A DNA stretch of 64,000 nt from positions 62,001 to 126,000 of the IMG/VR virus record IMGVR_UViG_3300020202_000001; one strand, 5' to 3'. Numbering within the stretch: the first letter of the stretch is position 1; each line of letters starts with the position of its first letter. The position numbers and the translations under genes were made by a program. This DNA comes from a virus. The notes beneath the pieces are model-generated. The model searched no databases. It was not told the origin of the DNA and worked only from the letters and a program-made list of their open reading frames with translations. Positions 24,746 to 34,344 of the stretch are shown here, piece after piece.

Positions 24746-27700
24746 ATGCCGGTCCCCTGCACGGGCTCCACGCCCGGCGTCTTCACGCCGAGCGGCACGG
24801 TCCACACGATCGAGACCGACATCACGAAGGGCACCCCCGTGTACTTCGCCGGGGGCATGTCGTTCCCCGCCGGCCGGTACCGGATCAAGTACCTCCGCGG
24901 CTGCCTGAAGTTCCGCCACGACTTCGACTGGGGCGTCGACACGACGTTCAAGGTCAGCGTCGACCCCGGCAGCGGGGCCACGGACATCGGCCAGGCCCCG
25001 GGCGTCGAGAACCGGCTGCCGAAGGTGAACCACCAGGGCGACGGGTCCAACCCGAACGCCAAGATCCGCGGCAAGGGCTGGCCGACGAAGGGCGAGGCCG
25101 AGGCGGCCAACCAGAACGCCCCGCCGTTCGAGTTCAACCACGGCGGCGGCAAGATCGGCGTGCGGCTGGCCGACAGCCCGTACTCGGACAACATCAGCGG
25201 CAAGCCGAGCCCGAAGTACACGCTCCAGCTCCTGGAGCCGTGCACGGTCCCGATCCCGCCCGGCGTCCCGCCCGAGACGCCCGAGGTCACGATCGTCACC
25301 TACCCGCCCACGCCGGAGGCGTTCCCCCGCGCCCGCGTGAAGTGCGGCGTGCCCGAGGTGCCGGGCATCCCCCAGCTGCCGATCATCAACGTCTGCATCG
25401 TGCCGCCCGCCCCGCAGCCGATCCTGGCGTGCCCGGAGCCGGTGGTGAACATCCCGCCGCCCGAGCAGGCGATCCCGTGCCCGCAGATCCAGGTCGGGGC
25501 GTCGTTCGAGGTGAAGGTCGGGCCGCCGTCCGTCACGCTGACCACGACCTCGACCAACACGACCGACGCGTGCGGCGACGCGACGTGCGGCACGCAGATG
25601 CACTTCGCGTTCCAGCTGCCGCCGACGCCGCAGATCCCCTGCCCGCAGATCACCGTGCAGTCCCAGACGACGGTGACGCCGGGCAACCCCGACGCCACGG
25701 TCACGGTGGAGACGCTCCCGGGCGGCCCGCCGGACCCGTGCCGGTTCAAGTTCAACTTCGCGTTCCAGCTCCCCCCGCCGCCGCCGTGCCCGCAGATCGA
25801 GGCGGAGTACACGTCGACGACGACCGAGGGCGACCCGTCCGCGAGCGTGACGGTCACGAAGACCGCGGACGACCCGTGCCGCTACCTGTTCAACTTCGCG
25901 TTCCAGATGCCGCCCGCCCCGCAGTGCCCGGAGATCGAGGCCGAGGCCACGACCACGGTCACCGAGGGCAGCCCGTCCGCGAGCGTCGAGGTCACGAAGG
26001 AGAGCGATGACCCGTGTAAGTACAAGTTCGCGTTCGCGTTCCAACTTCCACCGGCCCCTCAAGTTCCCTGCCCGCAAATCGAGGCTACATCTACCACGAC
26101 GGTCACCGAGGGCAGCCCCTCCGCCAGCGTCGAGGTGACCAAGGAGTCGGACAACCCGTGCTCCTACAAGTTCTCGTTCGCGTTCCAGCTTCCGCCCGCC
26201 CCGCAGGCACCGCAGTGCCCGACGATCACGGGCAGCGCGTCGGCGACCAGCACCGAGGGCGAGGCCAGCGCCAGCCTCGACGTGCAGAAGACGGGCGACG
26301 ACCCCTGCGCGTACAGCTTCACGTTCGCGTTCCAGGTCCCCAAGGGGCCGCAGGGGCCGTACGGCCCGACCGGGCCGTGCCCCCAGGTGACGGCGTCGGC
26401 GTCGGCGACCACCACGGAGGGCGACGCAGCCAGCGCCTCCGTCGAGGTCAGCGAGCAGTCCGGCTGCCACAAGGTGTTCACGTTCGCGTTCCAGCTCCCC
26501 AAGGGGCCGCAGGGTCCGCAGGGGCCGACCGGCCCGCAGGGGCCGCGCGGGTACCAGGGTCCGCAGGGTCCGACCGGCCCGCAGGGCAGCACCGGGCCGC
26601 AGGGGCCGACCGGCCCGCAAGGCATGACGGGGGCACAGGGTCCTCAGGGGCGTACCGGCCCGCAGGGTCCGACCGGCCCGCAGGGGGCGGACGGCGTCTG
26701 CCCGCAGTGCCCGCCCGGCGCTCAGGGTCCGACCGGGCCACAGGGTCCGACCGGCCCGATGGGTGCTCAGGGTGCCGTGGGCGCTCAAGGTGCCCCCGGC
26801 CCGCAGGGTGCCACGGGGGCGACCGGGGCGACCGGCCCGCAAGGCCCGACCGGGCCGACCGGCGCGACCGGTGCGACCGGCGACACGCCCGACGTCGGCT
26901 TCGCAACCACCGCCAACGCACTGCCGCACGGCTCGCCGCCGACCGCAGACGTCATCCCGTTCAGCGGCGGGCCGCAGAACCCGGTCTTCCTCATCACGTT
27001 CGGCATCCCCGAAGGTGCCCAAGGCGCGACCGGCCCCCAAGGCCCGACCGGCCCGCAAGGCACGACCGGGGCGACAGGGGCCACCGGCGACACGGGACCG
27101 CAGGGTCCGACCGGCCCGACCGGTGCGACCGGCGACGTCGGTCCCCAAGGGCCGACCGGCCCGCAAGGAGCTACCGGCGCGACGGGTGCTACGGGCGAAG
27201 TTGGGCCACAGGGTCCGACCGGCGCTACGGGTGCGACCGGTGATGTCGGTCCGCAGGGTCCGACCGGCCCGCAGGGAGCCACTGGCGCGACGGGTGCCAC
27301 GGGCGAGATCGGACCTCAAGGCTCGACGGGTGCCACCGGCCCGCAAGGCCCCACGGGTCCGACCGGCGCGACGGGTGCCACGCCCGAGATGGCCCTGACC
27401 TCGACGGCGAACACGCTGCCGGCCGGGTCGGCGGCGACGGCCACCGTCTCGCAGACGGCCGGCGGGCCGCAGAACCCGACGTTCGAGTTCACCTTCGGCA
27501 TCCCCGAGGGTGCCGCCGGGGCGACGGGCTCCCAAGGTTCCACCGGCCCGCAAGGTCCCACGGGTCCGACCGGCGGCACGGGCGACATGGGTCCGCAGGG
27601 ACCGACCGGTGCCACCGGCGCTCAAGGGGCGACGGGGCCACAGGGTCCGACCGGCCCGCAGGGTGCGACCGGGGCGACGGGTTCGATGGGTCCGCAGGGT

Positions 27701-29158
27701 CCGACCGGGCCGACCGGGCCGACCGGCGCGAACGGTGCTGACGGCGCTGTCGGACCGCAAGGCCCGACCGGCCCGCAAGGAGCGACCGGCGCAACGGGCG
27801 AGACGGGGCCAGCCGGCCCGGCTTCGGTCGGCGAGACCGGCCCGCAAGGCCCGGCAGGCGCGACGGGTGCCACCGGCGCTCAGGGCAGCGTGGGTGCAAC
27901 GGGTCCGCAGGGACCGACCGGTGCCACCGGCTCGACGGGCTCGCAAGGGCCGATCGGGCCGACCGGGTTCCAGGGCGGCACCGGCGCTTCCGGCCCGCAA
28001 GGCCCCACCGGTGCCACCGGTGCCACGGGTGCCCAAGGCCAGAACGGCTCGACCGGGCCGCAGGGTCCGACCGGAGCAACGGGCGCGACCGGGCTCCAGG
28101 GTCCGACCGGCCCGAGCGGGCAACAGGGCTCGCAGGGTTACCAGGGTCCGACCGGTCCGGTCGGCCCGCAGGGCAGCACGGGTGCCACCGGCGCGACCGG
28201 TGCCCAAGGCCAGAACGGCTCGACAGGTCCGCAAGGCCCCACCGGCCCGAGCGGCCAGCAGGGATCGCAAGGCGTCCAAGGTCCGGCGGGTCCGACCGGG
28301 CCGCAGGGTGCCACCGGTGCGACCGGCGCGACCGGACCGCAGGGTTCGCCGGGTGCCACCGGCCCACAGGGTCCGACCGGGGCGACCGGCCAGACGGGTC
28401 CCCAAGGCCCGATGGGTCCCACCGGTTACCAGGGCGGCATGGGGGCGACGGGTGCCACCGGCGCGCAGGGTCCGATGGGCTACACCGGAAGCACCGGCGC
28501 TCAGGGTCCGGTGGGGCCGAGCGGTGCTCAGGGTCCGATGGGCTACACCGGCAGCACCGGGGCTCAAGGCCCGATGGGGCCGAGCGGCTACAACGGCAGC
28601 GACGGGCCGCAGGGTCCGATGGGGCCGAGCGGCCAGCAAGGGCCGCAGGGCCAGCAGGGCATGATCGGGCCGCAGGGTCCGACCGGCTCGACCGGCAGCA
28701 ACGGCGCGGACGGCCCGCAGGGGCCGAGCGGTCCGACCGGCCCGCAGGGCGGCAAGACGGCGATCGTCGCGATCGACGGCAAGTACCGCGGCCTGTTCTG
28801 CACGGAAGGCCCGGAGGTCTGGTTCCAGGACTTCGTGGACGTCGAGGTCGAGATCGACGAGTGCGGGTGCGGCACGACGCGGCACCCGATCGACCCGCTG
28901 TTCATCAAGGCGTGCGAGCCGGGCTCGATCCGCGTCGCGTCCCACGCCGTCGACGCGCTCGGGCTGTCGTGCTCGTTCCTCGACGGCGGCGTGATCGTCG
29001 TCGCGGTGAACGAGGCGGTCGGTGCCAAGCGGGCGACGGCCGTCGTCGGCCTGGTCGGCGTCCGCAAGGGCTTCGCCAAGGTCCGGTTCCCCGAGTACAG
29101 CGAGGCCCAGTTCAAGGCGAACACCGCCTTCTACCAGTCGGCGTACACCCATGGCTAA
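24746..29158 (+). CDS. Modular collagen-like tail fibre
   Basis: 1470 aa; ATG with GGAGGT upstream. Domains: a globular N-terminus (1-170), a Pro/Val-rich stretch to about 240, then seven ~50-residue repeats (about 241-585) of the form C-P-x-I ... T-E-G-x-x-S-A-S-V-x-V ... C-x-Y-x-F-x-F-A-F-Q; Gly-X-Y collagen repeats with G-P-Q-G-P-T from about 585 to 1336, interrupted twice (residues about 712-760 and 878-925) by shortened copies of the same repeat ending F-G-I-P-E-G-A; a 134-residue C-terminal globular domain with a C-G-C-G motif. Such F-x-I-P-x-G junctions typically precede collagen triple helices in phage and bacterial fibres. It should be a trimeric, elongated host-binding fibre. It overlaps the following glycosyltransferase by eight bases. 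Confidence 0.85.
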   Translation: MPVPCTGSTPGVFTPSGTVHTIETDITKGTPVYFAGGMSFPAGRYRIKYLRGCLKFRHDFDWGVDTTFKVSVDPGSGATDIGQAPGVENRLPKVNHQGDGSNPNAKIRGKGWPTKGEAEAANQNAPPFEFNHGGGKIGVRLADSPYSDNISGKPSPKYTLQLLEPCTVPIPPGVPPETPEVTIVTYPPTPEAFPRARVKCGVPEVPGIPQLPIINVCIVPPAPQPILACPEPVVNIPPPEQAIPCPQIQVGASFEVKVGPPSVTLTTTSTNTTDACGDATCGTQMHFAFQLPPTPQIPCPQITVQSQTTVTPGNPDATVTVETLPGGPPDPCRFKFNFAFQLPPPPPCPQIEAEYTSTTTEGDPSASVTVTKTADDPCRYLFNFAFQMPPAPQCPEIEAEATTTVTEGSPSASVEVTKESDDPCKYKFAFAFQLPPAPQVPCPQIEATSTTTVTEGSPSASVEVTKESDNPCSYKFSFAFQLPPAPQAPQCPTITGSASATSTEGEASASLDVQKTGDDPCAYSFTFAFQVPKGPQGPYGPTGPCPQVTASASATTTEGDAASASVEVSEQSGCHKVFTFAFQLPKGPQGPQGPTGPQGPRGYQGPQGPTGPQGSTGPQGPTGPQGMTGAQGPQGRTGPQGPTGPQGADGVCPQCPPGAQGPTGPQGPTGPMGAQGAVGAQGAPGPQGATGATGATGPQGPTGPTGATGATGDTPDVGFATTANALPHGSPPTADVIPFSGGPQNPVFLITFGIPEGAQGATGPQGPTGPQGTTGATGATGDTGPQGPTGPTGATGDVGPQGPTGPQGATGATGATGEVGPQGPTGATGATGDVGPQGPTGPQGATGATGATGEIGPQGSTGATGPQGPTGPTGATGATPEMALTSTANTLPAGSAATATVSQTAGGPQNPTFEFTFGIPEGAAGATGSQGSTGPQGPTGPTGGTGDMGPQGPTGATGAQGATGPQGPTGPQGATGATGSMGPQGPTGPTGPTGANGADGAVGPQGPTGPQGATGATGETGPAGPASVGETGPQGPAGATGATGAQGSVGATGPQGPTGATGSTGSQGPIGPTGFQGGTGASGPQGPTGATGATGAQGQNGSTGPQGPTGATGATGLQGPTGPSGQQGSQGYQGPTGPVGPQGSTGATGATGAQGQNGSTGPQGPTGPSGQQGSQGVQGPAGPTGPQGATGATGATGPQGSPGATGPQGPTGATGQTGPQGPMGPTGYQGGMGATGATGAQGPMGYTGSTGAQGPVGPSGAQGPMGYTGSTGAQGPMGPSGYNGSDGPQGPMGPSGQQGPQGQQGMIGPQGPTGSTGSNGADGPQGPSGPTGPQGGKTAIVAIDGKYRGLFCTEGPEVWFQDFVDVEVEIDECGCGTTRHPIDPLFIKACEPGSIRVASHAVDALGLSCSFLDGGVIVVAVNEAVGAKRATAVVGLVGVRKGFAKVRFPEYSEAQFKANTAFYQSAYTHG
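26500..28752 (+). repeat. Gly-X-Y (collagen) coding repeat
   Basis: About 2.2 kb of imperfect nine-base units, mostly GGT/GGC-CCN-CAN and GGN-GCN-ACN, encoding G-P-Q and G-A-T triplets. Codon choice for Gly alternates GGT and GGC here, unlike the rest of the genome where GGC/GGG dominate, which probably limits recombination between units. Confidence 0.85.
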
Positions 29159-31157
29159 GCGTCGCCTCATCCTCGACCACCGGTTCGCGCTGGGCGACAC
29201 CGTCCTGATGACCGCCCTCGTGCGGGACATCCAGGCGGCGTACCCCGGCTACTTCGAGATCCTCGTCGACACGCACTGCCGGGAGGTGTGGACCAACAAC
29301 CCGCACGCCCGGCTGCTGCGCGGCGACCAGACCTCGACGATGCCGACGACGCGGGTGGACATCTCCTACGCCAACGGCATCCACGCCGCCGGCCGGGGGC
29401 AGCGGGTCCACATGCTGTCGTGGTTCCACCGCGACTTCGCGACGAAGACGGGGATGGAGCTGGAGCCGCTGCTGCCCAAGGGCGACCTCCACCTGACGGC
29501 CGAGGAGAGCAAGCCGCTGGTCGACGGCCGGTACTGGCTGGTGCTCGCCGGCGGCAAGCTGGACATCACCTGCAAGTGGTGGCTGCCCGAGCGGTGGCAG
29601 GAGGTCGTCGACAAGCTGGCGGCCGAGGGGATCTCGTGCGTCCAGGCGGGGGCGACGTTCCGCGAGCACCGCCACCCGAGCCTGTCGAACGTCCTGAACC
29701 TGCTCGGGCAGTACCCGGACGCCCGGCAGTTCATGAACCTCGTCATGCACGCCGAGGGCGTCATGTGCCCGGTCACCTCGGCCATGCACATCGCCGCCTG
29801 CTACGACAAGCCGTGCGTCGTCCTCTCGGGCGGCCGCGAGGAGCCGTGGTGGGAGAGCTACACGAACGCGTACAAGGCGTTCGGCCCGCGGTGCGCCCCG
29901 GTCGCGACCGAGCACCGCTTCCTTCACACGATGGGCCTGCTAGACTGCTGCAAGAAGAAGGGCTGCTGGAAGCACCGCACGGTGCCGCTGGGCAACCAGG
30001 ACCGTTGGGACGGCCCCGAGCGTCGGTGCCAGCTCCCGGTGATCCTCCCGCACGCCAGCACGCCGAAGTGCCTGGAGATGATCTCCAGCGACCACGTTGT
30101 CGAGGCAGTCATGAGCTACTACGAGAACGGGGAGATCCCGCCGATCGGCCAGGCGAAGGGCTTCACGCGAAAGCCGCTGCCGCCGATCGCAGTGAACACG
30201 GAAGACGAGTTGGACCGGGCGGTCGACACTGACCTACCGGTGCGGTCGTTCAAGATCCCGCACGTCCCGGGCCTGAGCCCCGCCGCGGTGCGGACGCAGG
30301 TGGCGGCCGAGCGGGAGTTCTACAACGCCGCCCTCGGCGAGCCGTTCGACCCGCAGATCCAAAAACCGGTTTTGAGAACCATCCCCCAGCCGTCGATGAT
30401 CGACCACCCGCTGATCGGCGGGAAGCTCACGGTCTGCGTGCTGTGCTTCGGCGACCACACCGAGCTGGCCAAGAGCTGCATCGGCTCGATCCTCGACACG
30501 CTGCCGGCGGAGAACCTCGACCTCCGCATCGGGCTGAACGCCGTGTCCCAGGCGACCATGGACTACGTCATGGGCCTCGACGTGCCGATCGGGCTGACGA
30601 TCCACGCCGAGAACGCCAAGAAGTACCCGGCCATGCGGGAGATGTTCAACGACGGCGCGAACCCGATCACGACGAAGTACGTCGTCTGGTTCGACGACGA
30701 CGCGAAGGTCGTGGACCCGTCGATGTGGTCGCAGCTCTGCCAGACGATCGTGGCGAACCACCCGCTCGGCAGCCGGCTCTACGGCCCGACGTTCATCCAC
30801 GACCTCCAGATGTACGCCAAGGGCGGCCGCGACCCGCTCGCGTGGTTCCGGTCCGCCCCGTGGTTCCGGGGGCGGGGGCTGAAGGTCCGCGGCCGCGGGC
30901 AGGAGGCCCCGAACGGCACGGTGATCGACTTCGCCGCCGGCTGGTTCTGGGCGATCGCGACCGAGACGATCAAGGCCGCCAACGTCCCGTGCCCCCGGCT
31001 GAACCACAACGGCGGCGACATCACGATCGGCGAGCAGGTGCACCAGGCCGGCTACAAGGTGAAGGGCTTCAACAAGGACAAGGCCCTGGTCTGGTGCCCC
31101 ACGAAGGAGGGCGGCGGCCGGCGGGGCTACTCGGAGGCGTTCCCGTGGGCGTCGTGA
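29151..31157 (+). CDS. GT9-GT2 glycosyltransferase fusion
   Basis: 668 aa. Residues 1-330 match the GT9 heptosyltransferase pattern: an N-terminal [12 protein letters not shown] loop, a central L-A-G-G-K segment, and a late [17 protein letters not shown] motif. Residues about 425-668 look like a GT2/GT-A domain: [14 protein letters not shown] at the start and V-V-W-F-D-D-D-A-K with the metal-binding Asp triplet. The ~95-residue linker contains a dyad repeat read in frame. The ATG overlaps the collagen-like fibre stop, so the two are coupled. It may glycosylate the fibre or modify host polysaccharide. Acceptor and donor are unknown. Confidence 0.75.
   Translation: MAKRRLILDHRFALGDTVLMTALVRDIQAAYPGYFEILVDTHCREVWTNNPHARLLRGDQTSTMPTTRVDISYANGIHAAGRGQRVHMLSWFHRDFATKTGMELEPLLPKGDLHLTAEESKPLVDGRYWLVLAGGKLDITCKWWLPERWQEVVDKLAAEGISCVQAGATFREHRHPSLSNVLNLLGQYPDARQFMNLVMHAEGVMCPVTSAMHIAACYDKPCVVLSGGREEPWWESYTNAYKAFGPRCAPVATEHRFLHTMGLLDCCKKKGCWKHRTVPLGNQDRWDGPERRCQLPVILPHASTPKCLEMISSDHVVEAVMSYYENGEIPPIGQAKGFTRKPLPPIAVNTEDELDRAVDTDLPVRSFKIPHVPGLSPAAVRTQVAAEREFYNAALGEPFDPQIQKPVLRTIPQPSMIDHPLIGGKLTVCVLCFGDHTELAKSCIGSILDTLPAENLDLRIGLNAVSQATMDYVMGLDVPIGLTIHAENAKKYPAMREMFNDGANPITTKYVVWFDDDAKVVDPSMWSQLCQTIVANHPLGSRLYGPTFIHDLQMYAKGGRDPLAWFRSAPWFRGRGLKVRGRGQEAPNGTVIDFAAGWFWAIATETIKAANVPCPRLNHNGGDITIGEQVHQAGYKVKGFNKDKALVWCPTKEGGGRRGYSEAFPWAS
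30356..30379 (+). repeat. Dispersed AT-rich dyad, copy 5 (in the GT linker)
   Basis: GATCCAAAAACCGGTTTTGA then GAAC, in frame as I-Q-K-P-V-L-R-T between the two glycosyltransferase domains. Nearly identical to copy 1. Its position exactly between domains suggests a former intergenic site. Confidence 0.9.
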
Positions 31158-31171
31158 AGGACGGGCCGCCG

Positions 31172-31498
31172 ATGGCCCTCGACCACAACCTCCTGTACCA
31201 GATGGTGACCGACCCGGCGTTCTTCCGCCGGGTGCCGGTCCTGTTCTTCATGAAGGAGCAGGCGGAGGCGTGCGCGGCGGCGTTCGCGGCCGGCGAGTGC
31301 GGCGGGTGCGGGGCGACCGGGGCCATGGGGCCGGCGATGGCCACGTTCGTCCGCACGCTGATCTCGACCCAGCGGGACGCCCCGGAGATGCTCGACCCGC
31401 TGGTCGCGTACATCGCGGAGCGACGCGGCTACCGCCCGAGGCCCGTCCGCGTGTACTATAGAGTGGGCACGGATGCCCCGCAGCGAATCGAGTTCTGA
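31172..31498 (+). CDS. Small Cys-pair protein, paralogue 1
   Basis: 108 aa; ATG at 31172 follows GAAGGA, though an in-frame GTG at 31154 overlapping the previous stop is possible. A C-G-G-C motif sits near residue 45, and the C-terminus is P-V-R-V-Y-Y-R-V-G-T-D-A-P-Q-R-I-E-F, closely like the end of the 102-aa protein at 31968. A TACTATA stretch near the 3' end (31454) could be a -10 element for the next gene. Likely a small virion or adaptor protein; function unknown. Confidence 0.55.
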   Translation: MALDHNLLYQMVTDPAFFRRVPVLFFMKEQAEACAAAFAAGECGGCGATGAMGPAMATFVRTLISTQRDAPEMLDPLVAYIAERRGYRPRPVRVYYRVGTDAPQRIEF

Positions 31499-31515
31499 CG
31501 CCGGGAGGGCCAAGG

Positions 31516-31947
31516 ATGGCCAGGTACATCAAGCTGACCCGCTCCGAGATCAAAGAGGTCAACCACTACCACATCCGGGGCTTCCGCATCCGCGTCGAGG
31601 CGAGCGACGCCGTGGGCATGCCGAACGAGGTGTTCGTGTACGCCCGGCACCCGCCCAACCCGCACACCGGCGAGGTCGTCGACGAGTTCCTGACCGTCGC
31701 GAGCTTCCCCGACCTGGCCGAGTACCCGGCGAACGACCCGGACCCGACCAAGGCGTTCCCGTTCCTGCGCAAGAGCTTCATCGAGTTGGACGTCCGCTCG
31801 ATGAAGGACGTCGAGAACATCTGGCGGCTCGTCGTCGAGCTGGTGTGCTTCCTGCGGGCAGCCCTGAACCGGGCCGACCAGCTGGTCGTCGCCGAGACGG
31901 TCGACTGCGGCCAGCCGCCCGAGTCCGAGTCCAGCGCGTCCGTCTAA
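31516..31947 (+). CDS. Hypothetical protein of the fibre block
   Basis: 143 aa; ATG with GGGAGG upstream (spacing seven). Beta-rich N-terminal half, helical C-terminal half (V-E-N-I-W-R-L-V-V-E-L-V-C-F-L-R-A). The final residues are Ser/Glu-rich. It is flanked by two paralogous small Cys-pair proteins and may belong to the same structural set. No family recognised. Confidence 0.55.
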   Translation: MARYIKLTRSEIKEVNHYHIRGFRIRVEASDAVGMPNEVFVYARHPPNPHTGEVVDEFLTVASFPDLAEYPANDPDPTKAFPFLRKSFIELDVRSMKDVENIWRLVVELVCFLRAALNRADQLVVAETVDCGQPPESESSASV

Positions 31948-31967
31948 TCGCAAGGAGGCGATTGAAC

Positions 31968-32276
31968 ATGGCCGACACCGAACCCCGACACAAGCTGTAC
32001 GTCCTGGAGGAGGGTGCCCTCACCGCCCTGGCGAGCGACGAGAAGTTCCTCAAGGAGTTCCCGTTCCTGCGGTCCCTGAAGTCCGTGCCGAAGGCCGGGT
32101 GCGGGACGTGCGGCGGGAGCAACAACCAGCGGGCGAGCGCGTACACCTCGGCCAAGGCGGCGATCGCCGGCATGGGCCAGGACAAGAAGCGGAAGCTCAA
32201 GCAGATGCTCAGCGCCAAGCACGTCCGGGTCGTGTACACGACCGGGAGCGGAAAACCGACCCAGCTGACGTTCTAA
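31968..32276 (+). CDS. Small Cys-pair protein, paralogue 2
   Basis: 102 aa with a strong AAGGAGG site. C-G-T-C near residue 44 and the C-terminal H-V-R-V-V-Y-T-T-G-S-G-K-P match the layout of the 108-aa protein upstream; both also share D-x-x-F-x-x-x-x-P-x-L in the N-terminal third. It is the last gene before the large non-coding gap. A small virion protein binding a metal is plausible but unproven. Confidence 0.55.
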   Translation: MADTEPRHKLYVLEEGALTALASDEKFLKEFPFLRSLKSVPKAGCGTCGGSNNQRASAYTSAKAAIAGMGQDKKRKLKQMLSAKHVRVVYTTGSGKPTQLTF

Positions 32277-32305
32277 AGAACCGCCGCAAACGCGTCAGAA
32301 TAGTT

Positions 32306-32513
32306 GAGCGGATCTTACTTACCGCTCGGCAGCAGGCCACGCGACGTCCGCCTCCCGAAAGGGATCGGACGCCGCACCCTCCCCGCCATCGACCCCGACG
32401 CGACAGCCACCCGGCGACCCCTCACGGGGCCGCGCGAGTTCCTGATCGACTGTCGGCGGACGATGAGCGGGGAGGGCGAGTAGGTATCGGTCGGCGTCGC
32501 CGGCCTTTTCCTT
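32306..32513 (+). ncRNA. Candidate structured non-coding RNA
   Basis: The 300-base gap between genes (32277-32582) has no convincing reading frame. It can fold as: hairpin 1, GAGCGG 32306-32311 with CCGCTC 32322-32327; hairpin 2, CGTCCG 32345-32350 with CGGACG 32366-32371, extended by TCCC/GGGA and closed by a GAAA tetraloop; a 15-bp long-range stem 32377-32391 with 32461-32476 (one bulged A); inside it CGACAG 32401-32406 with CTGTCG 32450-32455 and CCCC/GGGG 32418-32429 around TCAC. A terminator follows. No tRNA or known riboswitch pattern was recognised. GC-rich DNA forms stems easily, but the 15-bp closure is hard to get by chance. Confidence 0.5.
32489..32513 (+). terminator. Intrinsic terminator
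   Basis: GGTCGGC, loop GTC, GCCGGCC (one G-U pair), then TTTTCCTT. It ends the candidate RNA and separates it from the following gene. Confidence 0.7.
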
Positions 32514-32534
32514 AGCGGTCGCGGCGGGTAGGAT
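32506..32534 (+). promoter_or_regulatory. Possible promoter for the 142-aa gene
   Basis: TAGGAT at 32529 is a good -10 in this GC-rich context; the -35 region (TTTTCC, 17 bases upstream) is weak and overlaps the terminator. It would start transcription about 40 bases before the gene at 32583. Confidence 0.35.
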
Positions 32535-32582
32535 GCCCGCCTGGGTTCCCAACACAGTGTCCACGAACAGAAGGAGCTACCC

Positions 32583-33011
32583 GTGGCCAAGACCACAACC
32601 AAGCGTGCGCCGGTCCCCCTCCCCGAAGTCGACGAGGCCCCGGCCGCCGCGGACAACCCGTGGCGGTGCGAGGAGATGCCGGTCGTCGTGCTCGAAGCCG
32701 AGTGCGCGTTCTCGGCCGACAACGCCAAGGCGACGATCGTCGTCGAGCACGAGGGCACCGACTTCCCCCGGGCGATCGAGGAGCTGGGCTCGACCGCCAG
32801 CCGCAACCTCGCGATCTCGTACGCCAGCGCCGCCGGCGTCGGCGACGCCCGGCTGAACGGCAACATCGAGGGGCCGTACGCCGTCAACGAGGAGGGCACG
32901 CCGCTCGAAGAGGTCAAGGGTCCGGGCGGCAAGCCTTACCCGCCCCAGCACCCGAAGATGCAGCCGTACCGGTACCGGGCCAACGTGCCCGTGTGCCGCA
33001 AGCTCGTCTGA
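32583..33011 (+). CDS. Hypothetical protein after the RNA gap
   Basis: 142 aa; GTG start with AGAAGGAG upstream. Acidic N-terminus, then a beta-rich core with V-V-V-L-E-A-E-C-A-F-S and a Gly/Pro-rich C-terminal third. It is the first gene after the candidate ncRNA and terminator, so probably the head of a new transcript. Family not recognised; a virion protein is possible. Confidence 0.55.
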   Translation: MAKTTTKRAPVPLPEVDEAPAAADNPWRCEEMPVVVLEAECAFSADNAKATIVVEHEGTDFPRAIEELGSTASRNLAISYASAAGVGDARLNGNIEGPYAVNEEGTPLEEVKGPGGKPYPPQHPKMQPYRYRANVPVCRKLV

Positions 33012-33025
33012 CGCAACACCCGCCC

Positions 33026-33622
33026 ATGAACGAACCGACCAGCAGGCCGAGCCGCAAAGAGCTGCTCGGCCTGCTCCATTCGGTGGAGCCCAAGACGTTC
33101 TCGATCCTCTGCCGGTCCCTCGGGATCTCGACGGTGGACGAGTACGCCCCGCTTCCCACCGTAGCCGTGCTGCAAATCGCCGCCTACGACTGGATGACGT
33201 CGACCGACGTCCTCTCGTCCGACAACAAGCTGATCCTCCTGCTCTCGACGCCGGACCGGTTCGAGAGCGTGGCCCGGCTGTTCGAGCAGGAGGAGGCGGA
33301 CGGGCGGTACACGCCCCGCATCCTCGCGATCAACGACTACCGGTACGCCGTGTTCGGCCCGGTCCCGCAGGACCGCCTGCAGGGGTCGTTGAACATGTTC
33401 TTCGACGTGAAGGAAGAGCAGTGGCTGCCCGTGATGCCCCAGCAGGCCCTGACGACCGTCGCCTGCGACCTGAACGTGCTGTTGCTCCGACTCTTCGCTA
33501 GAATGGAGGCGTTCCGCCAACATCAACGCGAGGGCAAGGATGCCGCAACATCAGACGCAGTCGTACGGGGAGGTCAGCAAGCTGCCGCCGAAGGTGGCCC
33601 CGGGCCACGCGAAGGCCCGTGA
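33026..33622 (+). CDS. Hypothetical protein
   Basis: 198 aa. Helical and hydrophobic-patterned up to about residue 170, then a low-complexity tail that overlaps the next gene by 83 bases in another frame and probably carries little information. No Shine-Dalgarno is clear. A TAGAAT at 33499 inside it could be the -10 for the following gene. Function unknown. Confidence 0.5.
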   Translation: MNEPTSRPSRKELLGLLHSVEPKTFSILCRSLGISTVDEYAPLPTVAVLQIAAYDWMTSTDVLSSDNKLILLLSTPDRFESVARLFEQEEADGRYTPRILAINDYRYAVFGPVPQDRLQGSLNMFFDVKEEQWLPVMPQQALTTVACDLNVLLLRLFARMEAFRQHQREGKDAATSDAVVRGGQQAAAEGGPGPREGP

Positions 33623-34274
33623 GGTGTGGGCCAGCCCCGAGAGCTACGCCACGACCCTGCTGGTCCTGTTCGTGGACCGGTACGGGACCGAGGGGCTGGA
33701 GTGGCACCCCGAGACGATCGCCATGCAGGTCGGCCAGGACTTCGCGGTCGAGGTGCCGCGGGTCAACATGGACCGGCTGCTGGCGGCGATCACGCTGGTG
33801 ACGACGGACTACTTCTACAAGCGGCTGTCGGTCTTCAACGACACCTGCAACGTCCTGAGCGGCGACGACTTCAACCCGGGCGTGTACCAGCCGGCCGACG
33901 CGGCCGACTGCGCGTGGGGCACGACCGAGGCCCTGCTCATCTGCCCGCCGGACGAGGAGGAGCCGTTCACGGACGAGATCCGCCACTACGTCGGCCGCAT
34001 CCTGCGGGCCGAGGGCTACGTGCAGGCACCGGACATCCTCCGCATCGCCCTCGACGCCGACCTCTCCGACCAGGTGAGGGACACGTTCGCGGACGACCCG
34101 GAGATGTTCCAGGCCCTGCACGAGAGCCAGACCGCCAAGACGCAGGAGTGCGAGCAGCTGATCCGGGAGAACCTGGAGCGGCTGCTCACCCAGATCGAGC
34201 AGCTGCCGCTCGTCACGGGCAGCGCCGACCAGCTCCGCGACAAGCTCCGGCAGAACATCCGGCCCGGAGCTTGA
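33540..34274 (+). CDS. Hypothetical helical protein
   Basis: 244 aa; ATG with GAGGGCAAGG upstream. Helix-rich with Trp/Tyr and acidic clusters; residues about 180-244 form a Gln/Glu/Leu coiled-coil-like region. Its TGA stop lies within the TTGACA of the next promoter. Probably belongs with the preceding gene; no family recognised. Confidence 0.55.
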   Translation: MPQHQTQSYGEVSKLPPKVAPGHAKAREVWASPESYATTLLVLFVDRYGTEGLEWHPETIAMQVGQDFAVEVPRVNMDRLLAAITLVTTDYFYKRLSVFNDTCNVLSGDDFNPGVYQPADAADCAWGTTEALLICPPDEEEPFTDEIRHYVGRILRAEGYVQAPDILRIALDADLSDQVRDTFADDPEMFQALHESQTAKTQECEQLIRENLERLLTQIEQLPLVTGSADQLRDKLRQNIRPGA

Positions 34275-34298
34275 CACTTTCCCCCGTTCGGGTATTCC
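34271..34298 (+). promoter_or_regulatory. Promoter of the polymerase-fragment / AAA+ cassette
   Basis: TTGACA (34271-34276), 16-base spacer, TATTCC (34293-34298); a 71-base leader leads to the first cassette gene. The spacer contains CCCCCGTTCGGGT (34281-34293), identical to a 13-mer inside the minus-strand promoter at 60794-60823 and nearly identical to one at 50262. This shared motif is a candidate operator. Confidence 0.6.
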
Positions 34299-34344
34299 AC
34301 GCACCCAAGGTTTCCATTCAACGTACGATAAGGAGTAGCGACCC

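Noticed and set aside
26500-28752. CRISPR array or tandem DNA repeat
   Set aside because: The repeats are nine-base coding units without unique spacers and encode a Gly-X-Y collagen region.
24584-29230. 1548-residue antisense open frame opposite the collagen-like fibre
   Set aside because: A repetitive mirror of the Gly-X-Y codons; the sense frame has proper domains and a ribosome site.
32277-32582. tRNA gene in the non-coding gap
   Set aside because: No acceptor stem with T-loop (GTTC-A) and anticodon arrangement; helices found do not form a cloverleaf.
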